Shown here one piece after another: positions 38,100 through 48,700 of a stretch of DNA of 48,700 nt. Source of the DNA: Chlorokybus atmophyticus (taxonomy: Eukaryota; Streptophyta; Chlorokybophyceae; Chlorokybales; Chlorokybaceae). The stretch's first letter is position 1, and the number at the start of each line of letters is the position of its first letter. The translations under genes were made by a program, and so were the position numbers. The stretch is taken from assembly GCA_009103225.1 (NCBI GenBank), contig RHPI01000330.1:30719-79418 (forward strand). The letters run 5' to 3'. The notes under the pieces were generated by a model. The model did not search any database, was not told where the DNA came from, and saw only the letters and a list, made by a program, of their open reading frames with translations.

Positions 38100-39129
38100 C
38101 GCAAAGTTGTTGATAGACCCATTCCGCTTAACAAAATTCACAGCAGCCAGGTTGCATATTGTAGGGCAAGTACAGTTGAACCATTTGCTGGTGAACTTCA
38201 ACTGTCGGTCTGGTGAACTCAACTGTCGGGCTGGGGCTTGAAGCTGCTGGTCATGCTTAAGCACACAACAGCTGTAACTCAATGGTTGTGTGGTGTCCAG
38301 GCACGACCTTGGCCATCTTGCCCCTGATAGCAGCTGGGTGTCTGTGGCATGGGGCGACGATTACTGCGTGTGGAAGAAGAAGTGAGGCACCTTTGTGTGT
38401 GCACGTGTACATGCAACCCGACTGGCAAGCACGCTCGGTGCTTGCGTAAGGGGGCAAGTATGTGGTAAACAGACAGTTCAATACGCAATCTTGACATAGC
38501 ACAAGATTTGTATAGTGCAGGCAAACACGGGCTGACATTGTTGCCCAAGCAACCATATTCCTCGCTGTATGTCAGTATGCAACTTGCTTATGTCGCTTGC
38601 CATACTCATTATTAACCGGCTGTTGTGTAGTAAAACGAGGCCTAGTGTGACAGCAGTTGCATCACAAAGCATTATATTGTAGAGCAGCAACACGCTTTAA
38701 GGCATGTACCTACTCCTGCAGCTACGCCCCCCTGTGTGTTGTTCAACACACAGGGGGGCGTAGCTGCAGGAGTAGGAGTAGAGTAGGTAGCCCGGTGGTC
38801 GTGTATGTCATAACGAGGTGAGTGTGTTCTGCAGAGTGTTGCATGTGTGGTGTGGTCTGAATGGGCATACCCCTCTCGCATTTTCTGTACACTCATGTCA
38901 ATGGCAAACACTGCAAGTTGAAGTGGCTGATAAACTGCGCATGACAGGCAACGGGCCAGAGCCACGCACTGATCAACACCACAACAAGCATGTCGGGCGA
39001 GTTCAAGCACTTATTACAGTGTTACACCTGAACAGTTTAAGCATTCACAGTCATTACAAGTAATGACACACTAACAATTCACGCCAACATTCAATAGGTA
39101 ACAAACAAGTGATTTAACTACAGTCAATT
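38100..39129. other. Intergenic with a long palindrome, no gene seen
   Basis: Contains two near-repeats of GGTGAACTyCAACTGTCGGkCTGG near 38188-38235 and the perfect hairpin at 38709-38776. The short frames lack recognisable domains. Confidence 0.4.
38709..38776. repeat. Perfect palindrome, 33-bp arms with 2-nt loop
   Basis: The left arm 38709-38741 (begins CCTACTCCTGCAGCTACG) is exactly complementary to the right arm 38744-38776, with TT between. A perfect GC-rich stem of this length is unstable in bacterial clones and would fold strongly as RNA on either strand. Confidence 0.95.
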
Positions 39130-39574
39130 TTACCATTGCTCGGGGCAGTTCACAAACATGCGCCCAGCCTCCTCATGGTCGGGGCAAGGCGCTGGGCTCG
39201 CGGGTGGTGGGAGAAGTAGCTCGGCTTGTCTCCCCACACGTTCACCAGCTGGAAACTCCACCCGGCGTCCGTCAGTTGCCCTCACCTCCACCCACCACTT
39301 GCATCGGGTCGCACCGCTCTGTAGGCTGGTGCACGTGTAGAACCTCACAGCAATGTCCGTCAACCCACTGCTCCCAGCAGATGACATTAGCACCCCACAT
39401 GCGTGTCGTTGGGTACTGGTGTGCTCGTCGAGTCAGACGAAACTCGGCGCCTTCGTAGAAGGTGAAGGCCATCGCACTAGACACATTGTCCGCATCAGAG
39501 TAAAAGGGGTGCCACTCCAACCCGAAGGTCAAGCTGCAGTAGGCACGGTGATTGAGTTCACAGCATTGAGTCAT
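39130..39574 (-). CDS. Unrecognised open frames, possibly one small gene
   Basis: Two overlapping minus frames contain protein-like stretches: MAFTFYEGAEFRLTRRAHQY (upstream frame) and LTDIAVRFYTCTSLQSGATR, then CKWWVEVRATDGRRVEF (downstream frame, ending FVNCPEQW). They are in different frames. Either a short intron or a frameshift joins them, or they are fragments. No family is recognised and no splice pair is convincing. Confidence 0.25.
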
Positions 39575-39975
39575 TAATGAGTATTGCGCAGTGAATCAGC
39601 AGTAGGCACAATGATTGAGTAATCTACACGTTTATGCTTGAACATGAGCGACATGCACATGCATGTGACTGACGGGGTTGATAGGTAGTCTATGATCGAG
39701 ATAACTGACTTAAACACGACAGTTGTAACACCTTTGCTAAACATGCATGGCTTGCAGTGCATATGACTGACGGGTTTGATACGAGATGGATACCCGTCGG
39801 TAGGCGATGGCGAGGGCATCGGCGAGGTTATTGTGGGTGTCGTGGGTGTCGTGTCGGGCTAGCAAAACCCCAGAAGGCGTGACATGACGCGCGGCGTGAA
39901 AGGCACAAAGGTATGTGTTTTCATTATAACTTTCATTTACACTATCTATGCGTTCGTGCGTCTCCCACTCATGCA
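39575..39975. other. Intergenic, nothing recognised
   Basis: Short frames only. Two CATATGACTGACGGG/CATGTGACTGACGGG repeats occur about 100 bases apart (39661 and 39760). Confidence 0.3.
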
Positions 39976-40205
39976 CAACAATGCACTAGCACTTATGCAC
40001 ACCCTTGCACTGGCACTCGTGCAAAACCTTACACTCACACTTATGCACAGCCTTGCACTAGCACTTATGCACACCCTTGAACTGACACTCATAAAAAACC
40101 TTGCACTCGCACTCATGCACAGTCTGCGCACTCGTGCACAACCTTGCACTAGCACTCATGCAAAACCTTGCACTCGCACTCATGCACAGCCTACCAGGCA
40201 GCACA
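39976..40205. repeat. Minisatellite, 24-bp unit
   Basis: About nine imperfect copies of a unit like CTTATGCACAGCCTTGCACTAGCA. Because 24 is a multiple of 3 it encodes an in-phase LALMHxLA-type repeat in one frame. That is a consequence of the repeat and not evidence for a gene. Confidence 0.85.
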
Positions 40206-41982
40206 CTCATGCGCACTCCTGTAAAACCTGGCTGACATGCTATATCGTTCTACTGGCATTGCTTTGCTTCCATACTCTGCTGGCACGCATGCATTTTGCT
40301 AGCACGCATTGCTTGCATCCGCTGCGTGTGGAACTAGTCTCAATGAGGCCCTCACACTTGCCACCACTGTGTTGCCAACTTTGTTTGCACTCACGCACCC
40401 CCTTTTAATTGCCAACTCTGGCTGCACGCATATTGCTCACCTCCATGCTTAAAACTCTATTTGCAATTATGCATATTCTTGACACCATTTTGTTGCCAAC
40501 TTTGTTTGCGCTCATTGCACACTCCTTGCATAAGCCTAATATCAAGCTTACCGTATCACCACGCATGAAAATATCATATGTCAATGTACTCGCCACTTCT
40601 TCACCATACGTTGTGCCAGGCACATACTTGCAGGGAGTGCTTTTAAAGTCTTTTAAAACAATCATGGTGACATGGCGATCATAGCTGTAGAAGACTTGAC
40701 CACATTATTGGCCAACAAGCGTAACGTAGGGGAATGGAGTATCCAGTATGCGAGCCAAAACTTGTTTAAAGTCATCCTTTACAATAACAAAAAAACAACC
40801 TACCACCTGGTCGCCTTGTGGCACACACCCAGCATCATAATGTTACTTATTGTTCCCAGTCCACAATGCAGGAGAGCTGCTTGACACGTCACTGCATATG
40901 TTGCTTATGTCGTCGTACACTAAGGAAGATACCACACAAAATCCAGCAACATGACGAGGGTGCTTTTTATATACTTCCCTTCACTCACCGACTTCATTTC
41001 TCCTATTAAGAACAAGATGTACGCTGCTATCTAACCAGACGACCTCGTTGCTTTGTTCTGACGCTTGCAAGGTACAAAAGTGCTTGTATTAGCCTTGCTG
41101 CTTGAAAGTTAACTTGAAACTTTTGTACAGCCCCTTCGCCGGTCACAACAAGAAAATAAAACTCTTCAGTGCACTAACCTCACCATCCGCAAAGCGTACG
41201 AGTGCCACTTTGTCAGCAGCATTATTGCCAGCCGCTGCGCCACAAGAACCTGATGCAGAGAAAGTGTTATGTAGGTCTGCATTTGAGCGCATACATAAAA
41301 ACGTGTCGAAGTTTGTTTGATACAAATGATTGCTTGCAATTTTAGCTTTTGAGTATAGAGCATAGAGCTGACAAGGTTTGTTGCCCCTAATCGCGTTGAC
41401 ACATACAAGCTTGCAGGCATCAGAATGGTGCTGGCATTTCTCAAGCCTAATATGTCGAGACAACCGCACAAACCATGGATTGTACCGCCAAGCCCCAAAT
41501 GGGGAAGTAAACAAGGTGAAAAATGAAGAATCGCACAAAAACGTCCTCACCGATAAAACTATTATCTTTAAAGTCTTAGGCGGCAACTATTTGTGTGAAG
41601 CCAAACAAAGACTTGCTCTAGCAACGATCACTTCACGTCGGAGGCTGTGCACGCAAGCAAAGTAGTATTGTAAAACCGGTACTGCTGGTACCATTTCGTA
41701 TACAGGTTACATAATACAAGTTACGAATACTGAGACCTTGCTAATAAGTTATTTACAACCATTTTCGACTATAAGTGCTTGAGGCTGGCTGGGGTGCACA
41801 ACGTGAATGAAAAGTCGATGATAGCATCCACCCCGTTGACCAATCTTGCCACATGCATAACCAGTGGGTCAGCAGAGGCAAACCCACTTGAGAGGGCAGA
41901 GGACATTCGATCGACCCGAGAGACAAAGAGCAACTATGGATACAATTTGTTCAAGGTTGGATGTTAGTGCTTGGCGAAGCCA
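40206..41982. other. Gene-poor, possibly decayed transposon sequence
   Basis: Open frames at 40672-40884 (plus), 40405-40665 (minus) and 41143-41586 (minus) have some protein-like composition but no recognised domain. Two similar TTGCCAACTTTGTTTGC stretches lie near 40373 and 40493. Confidence 0.3.
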
Positions 41983-42511
41983 TGTAACGCGGGGCTTAGC
42001 CACTTTAGCCATGATAGCAAAAGTCGCCACCGTGAGAGGTTGTGTATTGCTGACTAATGCTTTATAAGCCTTTGTTAGCGTACTCCGCATCAACTGGCAT
42101 TATAAATACAACCTAGCATTACCCGCGATTTTACTTGCACATCTTGGTCTTTTCCGATCGGCAGGGCTTGCTCGCGTCCAATAATAACCAGCCATTACCG
42201 GTCGTGCCGCATAGCTATCCGCGGCGACTTGCCACATTGCCGCGCAAGAGCGACTCTGCGCTGCGACTTGATTGACTTAACCTCATAATTGTCAAGCAAT
42301 CACACTAACTACCTTGGATTACTTTTGATGGTCGCTTAAATCTACCCCCTCTCGCACATCTTGAGTTCGGTGGGATTTGATGCGACCATTAGAGCTCCGA
42401 TAACCAATGCAAGACTCATATGATGGGAAAAGTCGCTACCATGAGAGGTTGTGTATTGCTTGTGAATGCTTTATAAGCTCTTCTTACCGTATTCCACATT
42501 AACCGGCATTA
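41983..42511. repeat. Pair of 90-bp direct repeats related to the LTR family
   Basis: 42013-42102 and 42422-42511 are similar (shared CGT/CATGAGAGGTTGTGTATTG and ATGCTTTATAAGC). The first is preceded by TGTAACGCGGGGCTTAG (41983). In reverse complement this aligns with the end of the LTR at 6282, and both copies contain AAAAGTCGC-ACC as in the LTR core. They may be the ends of a small (about 0.5 kb) reverse-oriented relative, or nested LTR relics. Confidence 0.4.
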
Positions 42512-42687
42512 CCACCCATAACGCACATTACCAAGATATATGGCAAAGAAATTGGCAAGTGGGTGAAAAAAAGAGGCGACCAACAAAGTGGGTGTGACAT
42601 ATCTGTGATAATACAGATGATTATGCAACCTTTATTTCACTTCATCCTGTGCAAATTGGCTATCAATTTGCTCTTTGATGATGTTGA

Positions 42688-44240
42688 GTGACGACGAAAT
42701 TTTTTTTTTTAATCATGCGAAAACATGACACCGGCAAGGCACCCGTTCGTTTTATCGCAATCATCCGCTTTGGTGACATGGAGTGTGGCATGATCTTTCA
42801 AGTGCTTGACGACCTTGAGTCCCGCCAGGTTACGCTTCACTCATCTTATAAAGTTAAGGACTACATGAAGAAGGTGCTGCAGCCCATCCGGTTTAAGGAG
42901 TACGTAGCCGCCATTGAATCAGCCATATTGAAAGGTAGAGTAAGTTATCTCTCATTGGATATTGTTAAATTGCGTGCAACAACCAACTATGCTCTATCAC
43001 TTAACCTTGCAGTGCTCAGCAGCAATTTCAGGCCAAGTACCTTAAGGTAACAGAGCAGCTGAACTGGTACAACAAAATACAAAGCACTAATATAGCGTTT
43101 CTCAAAGAAACGGCCAAGCTAAGCATAGATTATGCAGAACTATTGAATGTGGACCTGCACTACAAGAAGATTATGACATAACACGAGGCATCAAACACTG
43201 TACCCCAAACATGACCTTAAGCAGCAATTTGCATTCTTTAAGTAAGTTCTTTGATTGCTGCTAAAAATACTCTCGGCAATTATAGAATCGTTTTGCACGT
43301 AGGCATGTTAATGACAAGTTTTATAACAAGCGGGTGCGTGTTACACGGCAAAGACCTCTCCAAACTATTACCGTTCAAAAATCCAAGACGGAGATGCGAG
43401 TGTTGTCATTGCCACCCTAGCTCGAATACTGCGACATACTTTTTGGACATGTTGACCCTGCAAAACCAAACATGGGAATGAGGATACCGGAGTACAAAGA
43501 ACTGCTAAACAGGCTGTGCAATTGAAACAGAGAGCTCCCCCATTGGAACATGGTTACCTTTGCCACCGTGGAGCACGTGTTGGCGATTATCGCAGAGTTA
43601 AATCAGCACAAGGTGTTTGCGGTCGAAACCACATTTGACTATCATGTTGATGAAAGTAAGTAGCTATTGAAATAATTCTGCGGTTCTACGACTATTATTT
43701 TGTGGTTTGCAGCTTGCAACTTTTGTCTTCATGTTGCAGAGCTACAAGCCTGGCCAAGTGTACAAAAGTGCAGCTACTACAGAACATATTGTAGTGGGAC
43801 TCTTTGAAACAAAGGGATACCACCCTCGCCTCCGGCAACCCGGCTCGATGTTATTTGCAGCTGATGGGTTCAGGGGCTTGCAGAAAACACTACTCAAGAA
43901 GCCAAAACTGAAGAACAAGAAGTCTAGCTTGGAAGGATAGCAACGGTGCAAGACTCATATTGCCTCGCAATCCGGACGTTGTGAAGGCGTTCAAGTATTA
44001 TTATAAGCAGCATCAAACGATCATTGCCAAACAACCAGCCGCTCTGTGCCCTTCAAAGACTCGAGCCCTATGTGAAAAGATACTACATGCCAAAGTTTGC
44101 TTAGAGGACAAGGAATTGGGTGCTTGACCTTGGTGCTCGAGCTGGCAACGTTACCATGGCGACAATATTGCGGGGGCACAGGGTTAATGCCATTGACTCC
44201 CAAAACATGTGCACACAACATCAGTGCAAGAGGCCTTTGC
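42688..44240 (+). pseudogene. Decayed DNA-methyltransferase-like coding region
   Basis: Several pieces occur in order: VRFIAIIRFGDMECGMIFQV (from 42742); a spliceable segment at about 43027-43178 ending in TAA; VLAIIAELNQHKVFAVETTF (43580-43640); SYKPGQVYKSAATTEHIVVG (43740); and RNWVLDLGARAGNVTMATIL (about 44113). The last has the shape of the SAM-binding motif I of methyltransferases (VLDLGxGxG, here one Gly changed to Arg). The KPG/S-x-TEHIVVG segment resembles what I know from N6/N4 DNA-methylase-like proteins in green-algal genomes, some linked to retroelements. The pieces are in different frames with stops between, so no intact protein can be built. The catalytic DPPY-type motif is not visible. 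Confidence 0.4.
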
Positions 44241-44299
44241 TACAGAGAGGGCCTTAGCTTGAAGGTACCTTATGTATACATATGTTAGCACAAACAGCA

Positions 44300-45500
44300 C
44301 TGCAGTATCATTTGCTTTGTGTACAGGTGTCTGTTATGCTAACCGTCCAGGAGGGCTCATTCGCCTCGTGTATGCCTACATCCGACCTGTCTCCCGGGCT
44401 ACCAGCATACCAGCTCCCTTCAACCGGTCCGACTCTCCCGCGCCACTGAGCAATTCCAAAACAGTCCTCGTACATACCCCACATAGCTGATACATTGGAG
44501 TTCCGACCCCACACCTGCGACTTCCTAGCCATACATTGGAAGTCATAACCACCAAGCCACGCGATCCAGCCAAGGCCTTTGAATTTACGATTACGAGGTC
44601 ACTCGATCCTAGCCAATCCGTTGTGAGTCCACCACGCTGCCCATGGACCAACTCGCTTTTGCCCATTTTGGACTAGACAGTAAGCTTGCCGGACTAATGG
44701 CTCACATGTGTTCATACGATAGTATAAATAGACCGATTGTTTCCCTGTATCATTGGTGAAATTGTGATTGAGTAACAGCGCATAGACTTGAGAAAGTGTA
44801 ATAGCAGCTTATGTTGTGAAGCCTGAAAGTTAATTTGCATGCTGCGAGTGTTGTATTGAACGAGACTCGCAGATAACAAGTTGTGAAGGGGTGCGACCGC
44901 ACACAGCAAGGCGTCCCGGTTGGCAAGAAGCCTTCAAACCTATGAAAGAGTGCAGCGTGTGCACTGTTTCTTATTGTGTGTGAGGTTGATTGCATTGTGG
45001 GCACGGTGTGAACAGTTACCAACCAGGTGTGGCATCATTTTGTTGCTACATTTATTCACCTCACAAGAGTTGATATACCCATTTTCACTCACGCAAGGAT
45101 CTGTACTTACAACGCTACACCAAATAGTGGCTTGTTGACTCACAATTACACCCACCTTTGCTTAAGTAAGTGCGTGTGCACCAATGCTTGCATCATTGCA
45201 GTATAATAATTGCGTGTTCGCACTAGGGGGGTAGCATCATTTGTTTGCACATAGCGCACCATTAGTCGCAGCTGTGTGAGGTGATGTGAGAGTGGTTTAC
45301 CAGTAGAGCACATACATTCTAGGCTAAATACACTCTCTCACCGTGCATCTGCATGAGTGAGAACCTAGTCCTCAGGAGCCCACTGCTCGCAACTACGGTG
45401 GCCCTATTCTGAGGGAACTATCTGAGGAGAGCCCCAGCGACCTCGTCGGCTCGGACACCATCCTCATCCTCACTATACCAGAGGCGTTCGAGCTACGGAT
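44300..45500. other. No supported gene
   Basis: Short overlapping frames on both strands, no domain recognised. It lies between two decayed mobile-element coding relics. Confidence 0.35.
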
Positions 45501-45559
45501 CCCGTCCGTCACCAGCTCACAGTTCCCGGCAATCCACTCCTCGTCATCATTTTCACGCC

Positions 45560-46130
45560 CACAACGCTGTTGACGACATCGACGATGTGGAGTCCCTTGA
45601 CAACACGCACGCGCTATACTTCTCTGGCCGTCCTGGCACCACCCCATCTGAATGTCTTCATTGTCAAGTTTGAATCCAAGATGTGCTATTAGACATCCAA
45701 GCCCGGCCACTGGTCAGATGAGGTGTCCTTTAGCGTTGCTGCTCAATACCTTTGGCACAAACCACATCAAGTTTTAAGGTCTATAGCCATTCAGCACCGC
45801 ATCGCTGGCTTTGAAGACACTATCATTGTCCCCTTGCCCCTGACTACTGCCCCTGCCCCCGTGTTTCAAGCTAGACCTTTGCCGTGACCCCTGATGGGTG
45901 ACGCGCTGGCAACCGCTGCAGCTGAAGCAGCGGCCAACCCACCTGTTGTCCAAGAGGACATGATTGCAGAATAGTTTGCCGAGTCTCGATAGATACGCGC
46001 AAATGAGGTGGAGTTGCGTGTTATGAGGATCATACAAGAGCGCCTCCAGACTACTATTGCCGCAGCCGCTGCTGCTCCTCCTGCCCTCGCTATTGGCAAC
46101 CCTGCAGCTATCTAACCCGAGCCGACACGT
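45560..46130 (+). pseudogene. Gag-like retroelement relic
   Basis: A segment with a capsid-like opening (FSGRPGTTPSE) is followed, after a frameshift and an in-frame TAG, by KFESKM and later an aromatic-rich helix, the order seen in Ty3/copia-type gag proteins. It then continues into an Ala/Pro-rich segment with more stops. It is clearly non-functional. No protease, integrase or reverse transcriptase motif is visible next to it. Confidence 0.35.
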
Positions 46131-46534
46131 GCCACCAACCAGACACTATTCCACGAGCTTGCAACCATTAGCATCTCCATGGGATCAGCCATTGTTGGCC
46201 GGCCATGCTTCACAGTCACAGTGGACACACCCGATTCCCCACTCCAAGACCTGTACGCTGCATGATAGCTAGTGAGGACAGTAGGGGCTGTCCTCCAACA
46301 CCTGGTCTTAAATACATGGCGCGCGCTGGGTACCATTACGGGGAGGCGTAGGTGTAGGCTTGGCAGCTGAACAGCTCATTCGCACCCGGCTCTTACAGGT
46401 CCTCAACCCGTGAACGAGCTTCATCACGCTCCGCCTTCGAGATCTGCTGAGGTACACTTACATGAACCGTGCTCAGTTACCACTGCAGCACTGGCTGGGG
46501 GACCACCATTCAGCCGTGCCGATGACAGCACAGG

Positions 46535-46800
46535 GCTTTTTACGCGCGGACCAGTCGTACGCAGCCCGTAGACCACGTCTGGTACGTTGTAGCGTACCAG
46601 TGCCGCGACTGGTCCGGCATGATCGGACCACCGGTGGTCCGGCCCCGGAGCCCGCTGATATGGTCCGAATGACCGGACCAGGGCTGGTGGCGTGTCCCGC
46701 GGCTTGTAGGCCGGTACAGCACTGGTCAGCACGCGGCCTAGCAGTAGGACCAAGGCTGGTCGCATGCCCTGCGGCCTATGAGCCAGGGCAGCACTGGTAC
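46535..46800. repeat. Cluster of GGACCA/TGGTCC inverted motifs
   Basis: The words GGACCA, TGGTCC, CTGGTACG and CGTACCAG recur many times in both orientations, e.g. GACCACCGGTGGTC near 46625, giving several overlapping stems. It resembles in style the GGTACC clusters of the LTR-element interior but is a different sequence. Confidence 0.6.
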
Positions 46801-46862
46801 AACAAGTGACAGTTGCTGTGACCAGGTCTGATTCGTACACCAACGTTGTCTTGCGACCTGAC

Positions 46863-48060
46863 ATGGCAAGTCCGCGCGTCCTTCTGTTCAATGCTATGCA
46901 ACGACCATCTGGCATTTGGTCGCGGTCCTACAGACGTCAGCAGCAGAGCGGTAAGTACGAAACTGTACTTATCCTATGCTGAAACCCTAGTCGCTATGGG
47001 TCGCACTGAGGCATTGCTTGCGGCATTGCGTTGCAAACGGCAAGCTCCGAAGCGCAGAATTCTGGAGCTAGAGGCGGCGGTGCTGAGGGTAGGCCTAATA
47101 CATACGCTAATGTCGAAGCTTCATTGCATTGCATGGCTTGCTGTAAGCTACTTTTGTCGGTGGCATTGGTAAAAGCAACTACGCTTAAGCTCTAACCGCT
47201 ACTGTGCAGCGGCTCACATTGCCGGTGCTGCTGCCGTTGTTGCAGACCACAGTTTGGCAATGTTGTCGTTTGTGTCATTGTTGTTACAATGGTGGTAGTT
47301 GAGATGGTTGTGATGTTACTTGATGTTACTGCTGCTGCTGCTACTATAACTTCACGACTGCACATCAACAACAGCCTGAGCAACCATGGCATCAACCGCA
47401 GTAGCTACAGCCGCTTTGTCCTGTGTCAGAGCAGTTTGCATGCTTGCACAGAATGATGTGGGTTGAGCAACCAGCGTTGCTCGTGTACGCACATGCACAA
47501 TTAATCTCGTTGTTGTTCAGGTGACTCATCTATTCTCGAAGGCGATGTCAACCCACAACCGTGCAGGGCAATTTTGCTTGACCAGTTGCAAACGAAGTAT
47601 ATTGCATTCAGGCAGGTACATGCTTGCTTCAGGGCTTTGGTTGTGCACTTGCTGATCCGCTACCTATCCACTACCTGCGCAGTTTGGCAGGCACATGACA
47701 ACTGATATTAGCCAACGACATGTACATACTTATGTGTCATGTTGCAGTTCCTGATTCAGCTGGCCTTGCACTTTGCGGTGAGTTGGAGGCAACCCCGCAG
47801 AGTTTAAATGCCAAGCGACGTATGCTTTCAACTGCATGACTCTACAATTGCAACCAGCAAAGTCGTCTCCATGTAGACATAAGAAGCTATTGCGAATTGT
47901 AGAGTAAGCTTTGTGTTTGCACGTGCTCTCATTTGTAGCAGTGCATGCGTACATAATGGTGCTAATTGTGCATTTCAGGTTACAGGCTGGACAGCAATCG
48001 TTGCAGACGGTTGGACCCGTTGATGACAACTTTCCTTCTGAACAGGCGGCCATGCAAGAG
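46863..48060 (+). CDS. Partial gene, possibly augmin subunit AUG3/HAUS3-like
   Basis: Exons with good splice sites: 46863-46950 (from ATG, phase 1), 46991-47088 (GRTEALLAALRCKRQ, RRILELEAAVLR), an exon starting at 47210 (RLTLPVLLPLLQ; end unresolved), 47521-47615 (DSSILEGDVNPQPCRAILLD), 47748-47777 (FLIQLALHFA) and 47986-48060 (AGQQSLQTVGPVDDNFPSEQ). The first two exons join in phase, as do the last three. The helical pattern around ILEGD-x6-R-x2-LLDQLQ-x7-RQFLIQLA resembles the middle-to-C-terminal coiled coil of plant AUG3 (HAUS3), part of the augmin complex that recruits gamma-tubulin to spindle microtubules. This is a weak, memory-based match. The gene continues beyond 48060 but I could not place later exons. 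If it is AUG3, the N-terminal half is missing here, and mobile-element relics lie directly upstream. Confidence 0.35.
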
Positions 48061-48263
48061 GTACACGCGTGCGTGTGTGTTCCATGACTGATTGCGTGGC
48101 TCATGTGTGCTCTCGGGATGTTACTGACTTTGTATACATGGCCCCCCAGCGTCACTGAAGGATGGCAGACTCCAGCAGATGCAGTCGTGATTGCAGCAAC
48201 AAGGAATAAAGCTGGTGCCATCCTAGCCATGTCAGCACGACTCTACACCACCCAAGTCAATGG

Positions 48264-48560
48264 CTCGGGTAACACGCATGCACACGCACCCATGCAGCCA
48301 CGCACGCGTGCACGCGCAGAAGCTTATGCATCACCATGGCTGGAAGTAATGTGATGGGGGTTGGTGGAGGAAGCCTGACGCTGCTGCTCCGCGGGACTGA
48401 GGGGCGCTACAACGAGGGGCAAATGCTGAACAGCAGGTGAGCAGAGGGGCAAGGGAAGGGGGAGGGGGAGGATGTGTGTGTGAACGTGCAAGCGCGCACA
48501 CGGGCATGTGCATGCAAGCATGCTTGTGCTTTTGGATACGCACGCATGCACAAACAAACA
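48264..48560. other. CA/GC-alternating tracts at the right edge
   Basis: Alternating tracts at 48264-48320 and 48474-48560 resemble those in the TONSOKU and LYR introns. A possible exon between them (GGGSLTLLLRGTEGRYNEGQ, about 48360-48436, with a GTGAGC donor) could belong to the preceding gene. No further feature is recognised to the edge. Confidence 0.3.
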
Positions 48561-48700
48561 TGCACACTCTTTCTTACAATCGGCTCATGGACTGCACTGG
48601 ACACTGCGGCCTATGAGCCAGTTGCTGTAGACTTGCTCATAGACCGCACTGGACAGTTTGATCTACGAGGAAGTTCTGCATGTAAACTATGCATGTGAAC

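Noticed and set aside
39969-40210. CRISPR-like array
   Set aside because: Units are contiguous 24-bp repeats with no unique spacers, and the genome is eukaryotic.
39884-40408. 174-codon plus-strand frame
   Set aside because: It stays open only because of the 24-bp minisatellite.

Overview
This is a nuclear segment from an intron-rich green alga (Viridiplantae, most likely Chlorophyta). The evidence is a set of multi-exon genes with canonical GT..AG introns, a secreted extensin-type wall glycoprotein with SPPPP blocks, a plant-type TONSOKU (TPR-UBL-LRR, no ankyrin repeats), and a YbeY endoribonuclease next to, and spliceable in frame to, a HAD phosphatase, as in the plant YbeY-HAD protein. 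Base composition looks only moderately GC-rich, so I do not name a genus. The window holds one 178-base N gap and two single Ns at suspicious joins, so some structure is assembly-dependent.

Layout. 1-301: 5' end of a wall-glycoprotein gene on the minus strand, cut by the window edge. About 0.3-12.3 kb: gene-poor and repeat-rich. It contains a well-delimited non-autonomous LTR element (6282-8243, two 89-bp LTRs, tRNA-Met-type primer site, polypurine tract), an older relative of its interior (about 3620-5790), a reverse LTR-like fragment, a 77-bp tandem duplication and degraded protein-like fragments. 12335-16428: a second wall-glycoprotein gene on the plus strand (signal peptide, Ole e 1/extensin-like domain, proline-rich stalk, Cys-rich C-terminal domain). 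It is interrupted by a pure (CT)n run of 583 bases and by a 1,886-bp block that recurs at 24307-26192 and carries five of the six exons of a pirin gene in antisense. 18052-23304: TONSOKU. 23945-26022 (minus): pirin. 27584-28776 (minus): GINS subunit PSF3. 29594-30712: LYR-motif protein. 31426-33845 (minus): TUG/ASPSCR1/PUX-type UBX protein. 34169-38099: YbeY and HAD phosphatase domains. About 38.1-46.8 kb: second gene-poor region with a 33-bp-arm perfect palindrome, a 24-bp minisatellite, a decayed DNA-methyltransferase-like coding region, a gag-like relic and LTR-like fragments. 46863 to the right edge: exons of a coiled-coil-like gene, perhaps the augmin subunit AUG3/HAUS3.

The central 17-kb block is a run of conserved housekeeping genes. 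TONSOKU (replication-fork repair, reader of new histones) and PSF3 (replicative CMG helicase) lie 4.3 kb apart with only pirin between them. Exon boundaries were placed by hand from splice sites and reading phase. For TONSOKU, pirin, PSF3, LYR, TUG and HAD every exon junction closes in phase, which is the main support for those models.
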